Of a DNA stretch of 31,816 nucleotides, positions 16,078-22,336 are shown in pieces. The notes beneath the pieces are model-generated. The model was not told the DNA's origin, did no database searches, and saw nothing but the letters and a program-made list of their open reading frames with translations. Source of the DNA: a bacterium UBP1_UBA4783 (lineage in GTDB: Bacteria > Krumholzibacteriota > Krumholzibacteriia > Krumholzibacteriales > Krumholzibacteriaceae); assembly GCA_002403075.1 (NCBI GenBank), contig DHHB01000021.1, forward strand, positions 7,741-39,556. Direction: 5' to 3'. The position numbers were made by a program, and so were the translations under genes. The stretch's first letter is position 1. The number at the start of each line of letters is the position of its first letter.

Positions 16078-17460
16078 TCAACCCTCCCTGAGCGACGACA
16101 CGTCGATATGAACGGCGAGCGCGTCGGCGATCTCCCGGCGGATGGCGCCGAGCTGCTCGATCGTCGAGGCTTCGAACCGGAGCACGAGAGCGGGCTGCGT
16201 GTTCGACGCGCGGACGAGCCCCCACCCGCCGTCGAAGACGACGCGCGCGCCGTCGACGTCGATCACGCGGCGGCTCTTCTGGAAGTGCTCGCGCACCGCG
16301 TCGACGACCGCGAACTTCCGGTCGTCCGGGCAATCGACGCGGATCTCGGGGGTCGTCTCGTAGCGCGGCAGATCGGCGAGGAGCGCGCTGAGCGGCGCCG
16401 CGCCCCGCGAGACGATCTCGAGGAGACGGCAGGCCGCGTAGAGGGCGTCGTCGAATCCGAAGTACCGGTCGGCGAAGAAGAGATGCCCGCTCATCTCTCC
16501 CGCGAGCAGCGCGCCCGTTTCGCGCATCTTTTTCTTGATGAGGGAATGCCCCGCCTTCCACATGAGGGGTTTCCCGCCGTGGCGGATGATATCGTCCTCG
16601 AGGGCCTGAGAGCACTTGACCTCGAAGATGATCGTCGAGCCGGGATGCGCCGCGAGGACGTCGCGGGCGAAGAGCGCGAGGAGCCGGTCTCCCCAGAGGA
16701 TCTCCCCCCGGTCGTCGATGACGCCGATCCGGTCCGAATCCCCGTCGAAGGCGACGCCGAGCTCGAGACGGCGATCGAGCACGACGTCCCGCAGATCGCG
16801 GACGTTCTCGGGAACGGTGGGATCGGGATGGTGGTTCGGGAAGTCGCCGTCCGGCTCCATGAAGAGCTCGACCGGACGCTGGCCGAGAGCCGCGAAAAGC
16901 TCGCGGGCGACGAGACCCGAGGTGCCGTTGCCGCCGTCGGCGGCGAACGAGACGGGGCGGGCGACGGAGATCCCGCCGGCGACGTGCTCGACGTATTCGG
17001 CGCGGGCCTCGCGTCTCTCGATTCGGCCGCCGCCCGGCTCGGGAAGGTCCCCCTCGGCGAGCAGACGCAGCTCGAGTATGTCGGCGCCGTGGATCGTCCC
17101 CTCGCCGCGCAGCACCTTGAATCCGTTGAAGTGTCCGGGGTTGTGGCTCGCCGTGATCATGACGCCGCCGCGGAGACCCCACGTCCTCGCGGCGAAGTAG
17201 AAGACCGGCGTCGGAACGGCGCCGACGTCGACGACGTTCACGCCGCCGCGCCGGAGCCCGTCCGCGAGCGCCTCGAAGAACCGGTCGCTCGACCGGCGGA
17301 CGTCGCGCCCGACGACCGCGTCCCGGATCCCCTCGCGCGCGAACGACGCCGCGGCGGCGAGCCCGAGACGCCGCACCAGATCGTCGGTGAGATCGACGTC
17401 GACGACGCCCCTGATGTCGTATTCACGGAAGATATGAGGCGGAATAACGCCGTGCTTCAT
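16078..17460 (-). CDS. manB: Phosphomannomutase/phosphoglucomutase
   Basis: This 460-residue alpha-D-phosphohexomutase interconverts mannose-6- and mannose-1-phosphate (probably also the glucose forms) and feeds the next gene. The four family landmarks are present: the phosphoserine loop ITASHNPGHFNGFKV, the metal-binding loop DGDSDRIG, the sugar-binding GEMSGHLFF and the phosphate-binding RASNTQPALVLRFEA. The N terminus IFREYDIRG is typical of the AlgC/ManB subgroup. The ATG at 17460 is 19 bases after rplI, with GGGAG ten bases before it. The order ribosomal proteins, mutase, guanylyltransferase makes GDP-mannose supply part of the rpsF operon. Confidence 0.93.
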   Translation of the reverse strand: MKHGVIPPHIFREYDIRGVVDVDLTDDLVRRLGLAAAASFAREGIRDAVVGRDVRRSSDRFFEALADGLRRGGVNVVDVGAVPTPVFYFAARTWGLRGGVMITASHNPGHFNGFKVLRGEGTIHGADILELRLLAEGDLPEPGGGRIERREARAEYVEHVAGGISVARPVSFAADGGNGTSGLVARELFAALGQRPVELFMEPDGDFPNHHPDPTVPENVRDLRDVVLDRRLELGVAFDGDSDRIGVIDDRGEILWGDRLLALFARDVLAAHPGSTIIFEVKCSQALEDDIIRHGGKPLMWKAGHSLIKKKMRETGALLAGEMSGHLFFADRYFGFDDALYAACRLLEIVSRGAAPLSALLADLPRYETTPEIRVDCPDDRKFAVVDAVREHFQKSRRVIDVDGARVVFDGGWGLVRASNTQPALVLRFEASTIEQLGAIRREIADALAVHIDVSSLREG

Positions 17461-17479
17461 CTCCGCTCTCTCCCGCCGG

Positions 17480-17923
17480 TCACTCCTTCACGACCCACAC
17501 CTTCACCGGCACCTCGACTTCGCGGTGAAGCCGCAGCGGCACGGTGTAGACGCCGAGCTTCTTGATCGGCTCCTCGAGGACGACCATCTTGTGGTCGACG
17601 GCGAAGCCCTGATCGACGATCGCCTTGGCGATGTCGTGGCCGGTCACGGAACCGTAGAGCTTGTCCTCTTCGCCCGCCTGCACGACGAGCGTGCAGGAGA
17701 TGCCCTTCATCTTTTCGGCGACGGCCATGACGGAGATCTTGAGCTTCGCGTCCCGGGAGGCGTGCAGCTTGTTCTCCTCCGCGAGAACCCGCGACTGGCC
17801 CGCCGTCGCGGGCACCGCGAGCCGCTTCGGGAGGAGGAAGTTCCGCCCGTAGCCGTCCTTCACGCGGACCCGGTCGCCGCGCTCCCCGAGACCCTGGACC
17901 TTCTGAGTAAGGATGACTTCCAT
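17480..17923 (-). CDS. rplI: Ribosomal protein bL9
   Basis: This 147-residue L9 protein of the large subunit near the L1 stalk has the N-terminal RNA-binding fold MEVILTQKVQGLGERGDRV and GYGRNFLLPKRLA. A long connecting helix and the C-terminal domain (KLYGSVTGHDIAKAI) follow. It is preceded by AAGGGGAG and lies 12 bases after rpsR. The rpsF-rpsR-rplI order is widely conserved; no ssb gene sits between rpsF and rpsR here. Confidence 0.98.
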   Translation of the reverse strand: MEVILTQKVQGLGERGDRVRVKDGYGRNFLLPKRLAVPATAGQSRVLAEENKLHASRDAKLKISVMAVAEKMKGISCTLVVQAGEEDKLYGSVTGHDIAKAIVDQGFAVDHKMVVLEEPIKKLGVYTVPLRLHREVEVPVKVWVVKE

Positions 17924-17935
17924 GGTACTCTCCCC

Positions 17936-18184
17936 TTAGCGATAGTATTCCCTGACGTACGGGAGGAGCGCGATGAACCGCGCCTTCTTGATCGCGCGGG
18001 TCAGCACGCGCTGGTGCCACGCGCACGTGCCCGTGATGCGGCGCGGGGTGATCTTGCCGCGCTCGGTGACGAAGCGGCTGAGAAAACCCTGATCCTTGTA
18101 ATCGATGACGAGCCTGTCGATGCAGAACCGGCAGGGCTTCGTCGGCATCGGACGTTTTTCCTTTTTCTTGCGTTCGTTCCGCAT
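17936..18184 (-). CDS. rpsR: Ribosomal protein bS18
   Basis: This 82-residue S18 protein of the 30S platform forms a heterodimer with S6. It has the conserved core CRFCIDRLVIDYKDQGFL, ERGKITPRRITGTCAWHQR and LTRAIKKARFIALLPY. The cysteines CRFC and C-x-x-H at TCAWHQ suggest the zinc-binding version of the protein. GGAGG lies seven bases before the ATG. Identification is secure. Confidence 0.98.
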   Translation of the reverse strand: MRNERKKKEKRPMPTKPCRFCIDRLVIDYKDQGFLSRFVTERGKITPRRITGTCAWHQRVLTRAIKKARFIALLPYVREYYR

Positions 18185-18217
18185 GAATGGTCCTCCGTGT
18201 GTGGTTCGGTGCCGGGG

Positions 18218-18532
18218 CTACGCCCGCGGCGGCTCCGCCGGCCGCGGCTTTTCCTCGACGACGATCATGTGGCGAAGCACCGCCTCGTCGAACCCGAACA
18301 CGCGGTTGAGCTCCTTCAGGATCTCGTTGCTCCCGGCGAAGCGCATGAACGTGTAGTAGCCTTCGAACTGCTTCTTGATGGGGAAGGCGAGCCGGCGTTT
18401 GCCCCACTGGTCGAGCGCCTGCACCTGCCCCTCCCGCGACGTGACGATCTCGCCGTAGCGAACGGCCTTGTCCTTCACCGTTTGTTCGTCGAGGGCGGGA
18501 TTGAGGATATAGATGCACTCGTAGGTGCGCAT
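18218..18532 (-). CDS. rpsF: Ribosomal protein bS6
   Basis: This 104-residue S6 protein of the small-subunit platform starts with the characteristic MRTYECIYILNPAL. It also has RLAFPIKKQFEGYYTFMRFAG and the C-terminal FDEAVLRHMIVV. GGGAGG lies nine bases before the ATG at 18532. It is the first gene of a long operon that continues into rpsR, rplI and the sugar-nucleotide genes. It follows a strong promoter and a structured leader of about 100 bases. Confidence 0.97.
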   Translation of the reverse strand: MRTYECIYILNPALDEQTVKDKAVRYGEIVTSREGQVQALDQWGKRRLAFPIKKQFEGYYTFMRFAGSNEILKELNRVFGFDEAVLRHMIVVEEKPRPAEPPRA

Positions 18533-18633
18533 CGAGGAATTCCTCCCTTCGGACTGAAAGCGACTTTCATCGGGGCCGGGAGGCGCCGTGAAAGTAGGGA
18601 TTTATGTAGGCAGGCTGCCGCCTGCGCGTGTTA
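18533..18633 (-). promoter_or_regulatory. Structured leader of rpsF, candidate S6:S18 autoregulatory element
   Basis: The predicted 5' leader holds one short hairpin (GCAGGC/GCCTGC, 18625-18610) and a long one. In the long one, ACTTTCA (18595-18589) pairs with TGAAAGT (18569-18563) and the helix extends through CGG/CCG. TGAAAG can alternatively pair with CTTTCA (18560-18555) next to the ribosome binding site. The two helices share one strand and exclude each other. Other bacteria have S6:S18-binding leaders with a conserved CCG, and CCG occurs here in the long hairpin. The assignment is inference from position and pairing. Confidence 0.5.
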
Positions 18634-18651
18634 CGGGGCAATATAACACGC
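18626..18651. promoter_or_regulatory. Inverted repeat over the rpsF promoter
   Basis: GCGTGTTA (18626-18633) and TAACACGC (18644-18651) are perfect 8-base inverted arms separated by ten bases. They overlap the -10 box and the expected transcription start of the rpsF promoter. The layout suits a dimeric DNA-binding repressor; no candidate regulator gene is in the window. Confidence 0.5.
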
Positions 18652-18668
18652 CGCGGCCCCCCGGTCAA
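18640..18668 (-). promoter_or_regulatory. Sigma70-type promoter of the rpsF operon
   Basis: On the minus strand TTGACC (18668-18663), a 17-base spacer and TATATT (18645-18640) make a strong promoter. The -35 overlaps the last codons of pth. The expected start is near 18633. It is the best explanation for expression of the ribosomal-protein genes independently of pth. Confidence 0.82.
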
Positions 18669-19279
18669 GCGGCTCCGGCGGACCCCTCTCCGGCGGGCCC
18701 TCCGTCCCCGGCGCCGCCCCCGCTGTTGTACCGCTGCATCGCCGCGTGGAGGCCCCGGCGAACGGCGAGCTCGACGGCGTCGGCGGCGGCCTCGACGAGC
18801 GCGTCGGCCGCCCCCCGCTCCTCCGCCGGGAAATCCGTCAGCACGTAATCGGCCCAATCGATCCCCTCGGGCGCCCCGCCGATCCCGAGGCGAAGCCTCG
18901 GAAACGCCTCCGTGCCGAGGCGTTCGATGATCGAGGCGAGACCGTTGTGCCCGCCGCTCCCGCCGCCCATGCGGAAGCGCAGCCTGCCGAGCGGCAGGTT
19001 GAGATCGTCGCTCACGACGAGCAGCCCCGCGGGCGAGAGCCCCGCGACGCGGCTCACCGCGGCGCCCGATTCGTTCATGTAGGTGAGGGGCTTGAGAAGG
19101 ACGATCGTCCGCCCGGCGGCCCGCCAGCGCGCTTCCTGCGAGGGGCCGCCGGCGCGCCGCCACGAAAGCGCGTGGCGGCGCGACAGCAGATCGAGCGTGA
19201 GAAATCCGAGATTGTGTCTCGTGGAGCGGTAGCGCGGGCCGGGGTTGCCGAGTCCGCACACGACCGAGATCTGCTCCAT
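18665..19279 (-). CDS. pth: Peptidyl-tRNA hydrolase
   Basis: This 204-residue enzyme recycles tRNA from prematurely released peptidyl-tRNAs. It has all family landmarks: VCGLGNPGPRYRSTRHNLGF with the catalytic His, LLKPLTYMNESG with the substrate-binding Asn, VVSDDLNLPLGRLR with the catalytic Asp, and GGGSGGHNGLASI. The C-terminal tail is glycine/alanine-rich. It starts six bases after rplY, with only a weak AAGGA upstream, which suggests coupling to the preceding gene. The neighbours prs and rplY are conserved partners of pth in many bacteria. Confidence 0.96.
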   Translation of the reverse strand: MEQISVVCGLGNPGPRYRSTRHNLGFLTLDLLSRRHALSWRRAGGPSQEARWRAAGRTIVLLKPLTYMNESGAAVSRVAGLSPAGLLVVSDDLNLPLGRLRFRMGGGSGGHNGLASIIERLGTEAFPRLRLGIGGAPEGIDWADYVLTDFPAEERGAADALVEAAADAVELAVRRGLHAAMQRYNSGGGAGDGGPAGEGSAGAA

Positions 19280-19285
19280 GGGAGA

Positions 19286-19972
19286 CTACTTTTCCTTTTC
19301 CTCTTCCCCGCCTTCCGCTTCCTCTCCCTCGGCTCCCTCGCCCTCTTCGGGGGCGACGGCGGCCTCGGGCGCGGCGCCCGGCTCGGGAATGAGCGCCTCG
19401 AGCTTCTTCGGCGCGGAGACGTGCGCGATCGTCACGTGCTCGTCGTCGACGAAATCGAGATCCGGATAGAGCGCCATGAGGTCGGAGACGTGGAGCGACT
19501 GGCCGATCATGAGCGCGGAAACGTCGATCGAGAGCTTTTCGGGGATCTCCATCGGCTTCACGTCGATCGTCACCTCGCGGATGCCGTGATCGAGCACGCC
19601 GCCCTGATCCTTGACGCCGGCCGGCATGCCGATGAGATCGATCGGCACGCCGATGTGGAGCTTCTCGTCGATCGAGATGCGCTGGAGATCGAGATGCAGC
19701 ACGTTTCCCGTCACGGGGTGGTGCTGAATTTCGCGGACGAGCGTGAGGATCGAGCCCTCGTCGCCGCCCTCGACGTCGAGGTTGAGGATCATGTGCTCGC
19801 TCTTCGACGTGTGCAGGATGTGCCACAGGTCCTTCTGTCCCACGCTGAGGTTGAGCGGCTCGCGCTTGTGCCCGTACAGAATCGCCGGGACCTCGCCGGT
19901 GCGGCGGAGCTGCCGCGCCAGCTTCTTGCCGTCCGCTTCCCGAATGCGGGATTTGAGATTCATATGTTTCAT
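19286..19972 (-). CDS. rplY: Ribosomal protein bL25, CTC form
   Basis: This 228-residue 5S-rRNA-binding protein of the general stress protein Ctc type has an N-terminal L25 domain (about 1-90: LARQLRRTGEVPAILYG, HHPVTGNVLHLDLQ). A TL5/CTC beta domain follows (about 95-185), then a Glu/Ala-rich acidic tail. The ATG at 19972 is chosen because GGAGG lies five bases before it. The reading frame is open further upstream, but only across the end of prs. It sits 14 bases after prs in the same transcript. Confidence 0.96.
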   Translation of the reverse strand: MKHMNLKSRIREADGKKLARQLRRTGEVPAILYGHKREPLNLSVGQKDLWHILHTSKSEHMILNLDVEGGDEGSILTLVREIQHHPVTGNVLHLDLQRISIDEKLHIGVPIDLIGMPAGVKDQGGVLDHGIREVTIDVKPMEIPEKLSIDVSALMIGQSLHVSDLMALYPDLDFVDDEHVTIAHVSAPKKLEALIPEPGAAPEAAVAPEEGEGAEGEEAEGGEEEKEK

Positions 19973-19986
19973 TTCGTCCTCCGAAG

Positions 19987-20922
19987 CTACGCGAACAGGT
20001 TGCTGATCGACTCTCCCGTGTGGATGCGGCGTATCGCCTCGCCGAGAAGCGGCGACACGTCCAGCACCGTTATTTTCCGGCACTCGGGACATTCCCGGAT
20101 GGGAAGCGAATTCGTAACGACGACCTCCTCGATCGCGGAGCTCTCGAGGCGCGCGAACGTCTCCCCCGCGAAGACGGCGTGCGTCGCCGCGGCGATGATC
20201 CGCCGCGCGCCGGCCTTCTTGAGAACCGCGGCCGCCTGCGTCGTCGTCCCGGCCGTGCTGATCAGATCGTCGAGGATGATGATATCGCTTCCCTTGACCT
20301 CGCCGATGATATTCATGACCTCCGACTGGTCGGCCGCCGTGCGCCGCTTGTCCACGATCGCCAGGTTCGCTCCGAGGCGCTTCGCGAAGGCGCGGCCCAT
20401 CTTGATACCGCCGACGTCGGGCGATACGACGGTCACGTTCTCCAAATTTTTCCCCTGAATATATTCAAAGAGCACCGGCGCCGCAAAAAGATTATCGACC
20501 TGAATGTCGAAAAAACCCTGAATCTGCGCCGCGTGGAGCTCGAGGGCGAGCACCCGGTCCGAGCCCGCCGTCGTGATGAGGTTTGCGACGAGCTTCGCCG
20601 AAATCGGCACCCGGGGCTGATCCTTGCGGTCCTGCCGCGCGTAGCCGTAGTACGGGATGACCGCGGTGATGCGGTCCGCCGACGCCCGCCGGCAGGCGTC
20701 GATGAGGAGGAGAAGCTCCATGAGGTTGTCGGCCGGGGCGAACGTCGGCTGGATGATAAAGACGTCCCGCCCGCGGATATTGTCGAGGATGCGCACCTTG
20801 ATCTCGCCGTCGGTGAAGCGGCCGATCTCGAGGTCGCAGAGCGGCACGCGCAGGTACGCCGCTATCTTCTTCGCGAGCTCGGGATTGGCGGTACCCGCGA
20901 GGATCTTCAACTCGTCGTTCAT
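19987..20922 (-). CDS. prs: Ribose-phosphate pyrophosphokinase
   Basis: This is a class I PRPP synthetase of 311 residues that makes phosphoribosyl pyrophosphate for nucleotide, histidine and tryptophan synthesis. Landmarks are RFTDGEIKVRI, the flexible-loop motif YYGYARQDRKDQPR, LELHAAQIQGFFDIQVDNL, the regulatory-site region VSPDVGGIKM and the PRPP motif DDLISTAGT. The ATG at 20922 has GGAGG nine bases upstream. It follows a tRNA gene and spoVG. The codons near 20440-20530 are strikingly AT-rich compared with the rest of the gene. Confidence 0.97.
   Translation of the reverse strand: MNDELKILAGTANPELAKKIAAYLRVPLCDLEIGRFTDGEIKVRILDNIRGRDVFIIQPTFAPADNLMELLLLIDACRRASADRITAVIPYYGYARQDRKDQPRVPISAKLVANLITTAGSDRVLALELHAAQIQGFFDIQVDNLFAAPVLFEYIQGKNLENVTVVSPDVGGIKMGRAFAKRLGANLAIVDKRRTAADQSEVMNIIGEVKGSDIIILDDLISTAGTTTQAAAVLKKAGARRIIAAATHAVFAGETFARLESSAIEEVVVTNSLPIRECPECRKITVLDVSPLLGEAIRRIHTGESISNLFA
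20458..20486 (-). promoter_or_regulatory. Candidate intragenic promoter within prs
   Basis: On the minus strand TTGCGG (20486-20481), 17 bases, then TATATT (20463-20458) lie in an AT-rich island of prs. The -10 is good and the -35 weak (3/6). It could add transcription of rplY and pth. Confidence 0.35.
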
Positions 20923-20951
20923 CCCGCAAAACCTCCGTATAGAACAAGGAA

Positions 20952-20970
20952 GGTGACCGATCCGGTCACC
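20952..20970 (-). terminator. Hairpin between tRNA-Gln and prs, possible attenuator
   Basis: On the minus strand GGTGACCG and CGGTCACC form an 8-base perfect stem with a 3-base loop, followed by the T-rich TTCCTTGTTC. It begins 17 bases after the tRNA 3' end and about 30 bases before the prs start. It may partly terminate transcription or protect and separate the tRNA and mRNA. The T-tract is interrupted, so full termination is doubtful. Confidence 0.4.
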
Positions 20971-20986
20971 CTGCCGTCGACCATCA

Positions 20987-21060
20987 TGGTTGGGGAGGGA
21001 GGATTCGAACCTCCGATCCAGGATCCAAAGTCCCGTGTCTTGCCGCTTGACGACTCCCCA
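20987..21060 (-). tRNA. tRNA-Gln (anticodon TTG)
   Basis: The minus strand folds into a standard cloverleaf. The acceptor arms are TGGGGAG/CTCCCCA, the D arm is GTCAAGCGGCAAGAC, and the anticodon stem CGGGA/TCCTG encloses loop CTTTGGA with anticodon TTG. The T arm is GGAGG-TTCGAAT-CCTCC, the discriminator is A and the 3' CCA is encoded. The U1-A72 first pair is typical of glutamine tRNAs. It lies between spoVG and prs with no promoter of its own visible, so it is probably processed from their transcript. Confidence 0.96.
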
Positions 21061-21086
21061 GACGTCCGCAGCCCGGGAGCGCCGCG

Positions 21087-21383
21087 CTAGATGTCGCGCG
21101 AGATCTCGACGCCCGCCTCCGTGCTGATGTTGTCCTTTTCGCTCAGGTACGCCTTGATGACCTTTCCCTCGAGCCACGAGCGGCTTTCGTTGCTGATCGG
21201 GTGGGCGATATCCTGAAAGGTCCCGTCGGGGCGCCGCCGGCTCGGCATCGCGACGAAGAGACCCTTCGCCCCCTCGATGATCTTGAGCCCTCTGATGACG
21301 AGCATGTTGTCGAGAGTGATGCTCGCGAAGGCTTTCAGCTTGTTGTCGTTCCTTACAGAGATCCGAATCTCCGTGATTTCCAT
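21087..21383 (-). CDS. spoVG: SpoVG family protein
   Basis: This is a 98-residue small regulatory protein with the family pattern MEITEIRISVRNDNKLKAF, VIRGLKIIEG, LFVAMPSRRRPDGTFQDIAHP and a C-terminal helix. SpoVG proteins are site-specific nucleic-acid-binding regulators, best known from sporulating and pathogenic Gram-positives and from Borrelia, and they also occur in non-sporulating diderms. The GGGGGG before the ATG at 21383 is a plausible ribosome binding site. It is followed immediately by tRNA-Gln and prs. An internal promoter in ispE probably supplies it. Confidence 0.96.
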   Translation of the reverse strand: MEITEIRISVRNDNKLKAFASITLDNMLVIRGLKIIEGAKGLFVAMPSRRRPDGTFQDIAHPISNESRSWLEGKVIKAYLSEKDNISTEAGVEISRDI

Positions 21384-21418
21384 GTGGCCCCCCTAGAGTG
21401 TGATTCCCGCGCCGCCGC

Positions 21419-22291
21419 CTATCCTACCTCTAGGCGAACGGCGCCGGTTATGGGCTGAGCGATGCTCGTGAAAAAACCTTCGCTATCGAATCGCCCCGCC
21501 ACCTCCCTTGCTTCTCTTTCCTCCCCGAAGACCGCGAAGCAGGCCGAGCCGCTCCCGCTGAGGGAGCTGAGGATCGGCCGTGCCTCCCGGAGCGCCGCGA
21601 GCACCTCGCCGACGGCCGGGAAACGCTCGACCACGCCGGCTTCGAAGCCGTTGTGCGTCGCGAGCGCCGTATTCGGGAACCCCTTCAAATCCGTCAGCAA
21701 CGCCGTAAGTGTAGCTTTGCCAATATCCTTTGTCAACAATAAATTGACGTTCTCATAAGCCCATTTGGTAGAAATAGATAGATTTGGTTTGACGATGAGG
21801 ATCCAGCCCCCCGGAAGCCCCTCCGCGGCCTCGAGAATCTCCCCTCTGCCGCGGCCGATCGCGGGGGTTCCGAGGATGAAAAACGGCACGTCGCTGCCGA
21901 GCCGCGCGCCGAGCTCAAGCAGCTCGTCCCGGGAAAATCCCGTTCCGAGCAGCCGGTCGACCGCGAGGAGGGTCGCCGCCGCGTCCGCGCTCCCGCCGCC
22001 GAGCCCGGCCCCCGGCGGGATCCGCTTTTTGCACGAGATGCGCACCCCCGCGCGGAGACCGCTCCGCTCGATGACGAGGCGGGCCGCCCGGTGGCAGAGG
22101 TTCTCCTCGTTCCACGGCACGTCGGAACGGTCCCCCGACAGGGCGACCCCCGAAGCCGCGCGCTCGAAACGGAGCTCGTCGAAGAGGGAGACGGGCTGGT
22201 AGAGGGTCTCGATGTCGTGATAACCGTCGCCGCGGCGGCGGATGACGTCGAGGTAGAGGTTGATCTTCGCTGCGGCGAGCGCCTTGATCAT
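21419..22291 (-). CDS. ispE: 4-diphosphocytidyl-2-C-methyl-D-erythritol kinase
   Basis: This 290-residue GHMP kinase of the non-mevalonate isoprenoid pathway phosphorylates CDP-methylerythritol. Signatures are AAAKINLYLDV with RRGDGYHDIETLYQ, the ATP loop PPGAGLGGGSADAAA, RLGSDVPFF and the C-terminal SLSGSGSACFAVF. The ATG at 22291 has no clear ribosome binding site. Codons for roughly TKWAYENVNLLLTKDIGKAT (about 21705-21780) are AT-rich, in contrast to the surrounding gene, and contain a promoter. The downstream spoVG-prs order matches Firmicutes-type gene neighbourhoods. Confidence 0.96.
   Translation of the reverse strand: MIKALAAAKINLYLDVIRRRGDGYHDIETLYQPVSLFDELRFERAASGVALSGDRSDVPWNEENLCHRAARLVIERSGLRAGVRISCKKRIPPGAGLGGGSADAAATLLAVDRLLGTGFSRDELLELGARLGSDVPFFILGTPAIGRGRGEILEAAEGLPGGWILIVKPNLSISTKWAYENVNLLLTKDIGKATLTALLTDLKGFPNTALATHNGFEAGVVERFPAVGEVLAALREARPILSSLSGSGSACFAVFGEEREAREVAGRFDSEGFFTSIAQPITGAVRLEVG
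21708..21736 (-). promoter_or_regulatory. Intragenic promoter in ispE, for spoVG-tRNA-Gln-prs
   Basis: On the minus strand TTGACA (21736-21731) is followed after 17 bases by TACACT (21713-21708): a perfect -35 and a 4/6 -10. Transcription would start near 21701 and run through the last 280 bases of ispE into spoVG. The surrounding DNA is AT-rich, as expected of a promoter retained within coding sequence. Confidence 0.6.
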
Positions 22292-22336
22292 CGCTGCGTG
22301 GCCATGGCGTGCGCGGAGCGGCGGGCGGACCGCCCG

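Noticed and set aside
19973..20092. An upstream extension of rplY into prs
   Set aside because: The extra residues are the shifted frame of the prs C terminus, and GGAGG precedes the ATG at 19972.
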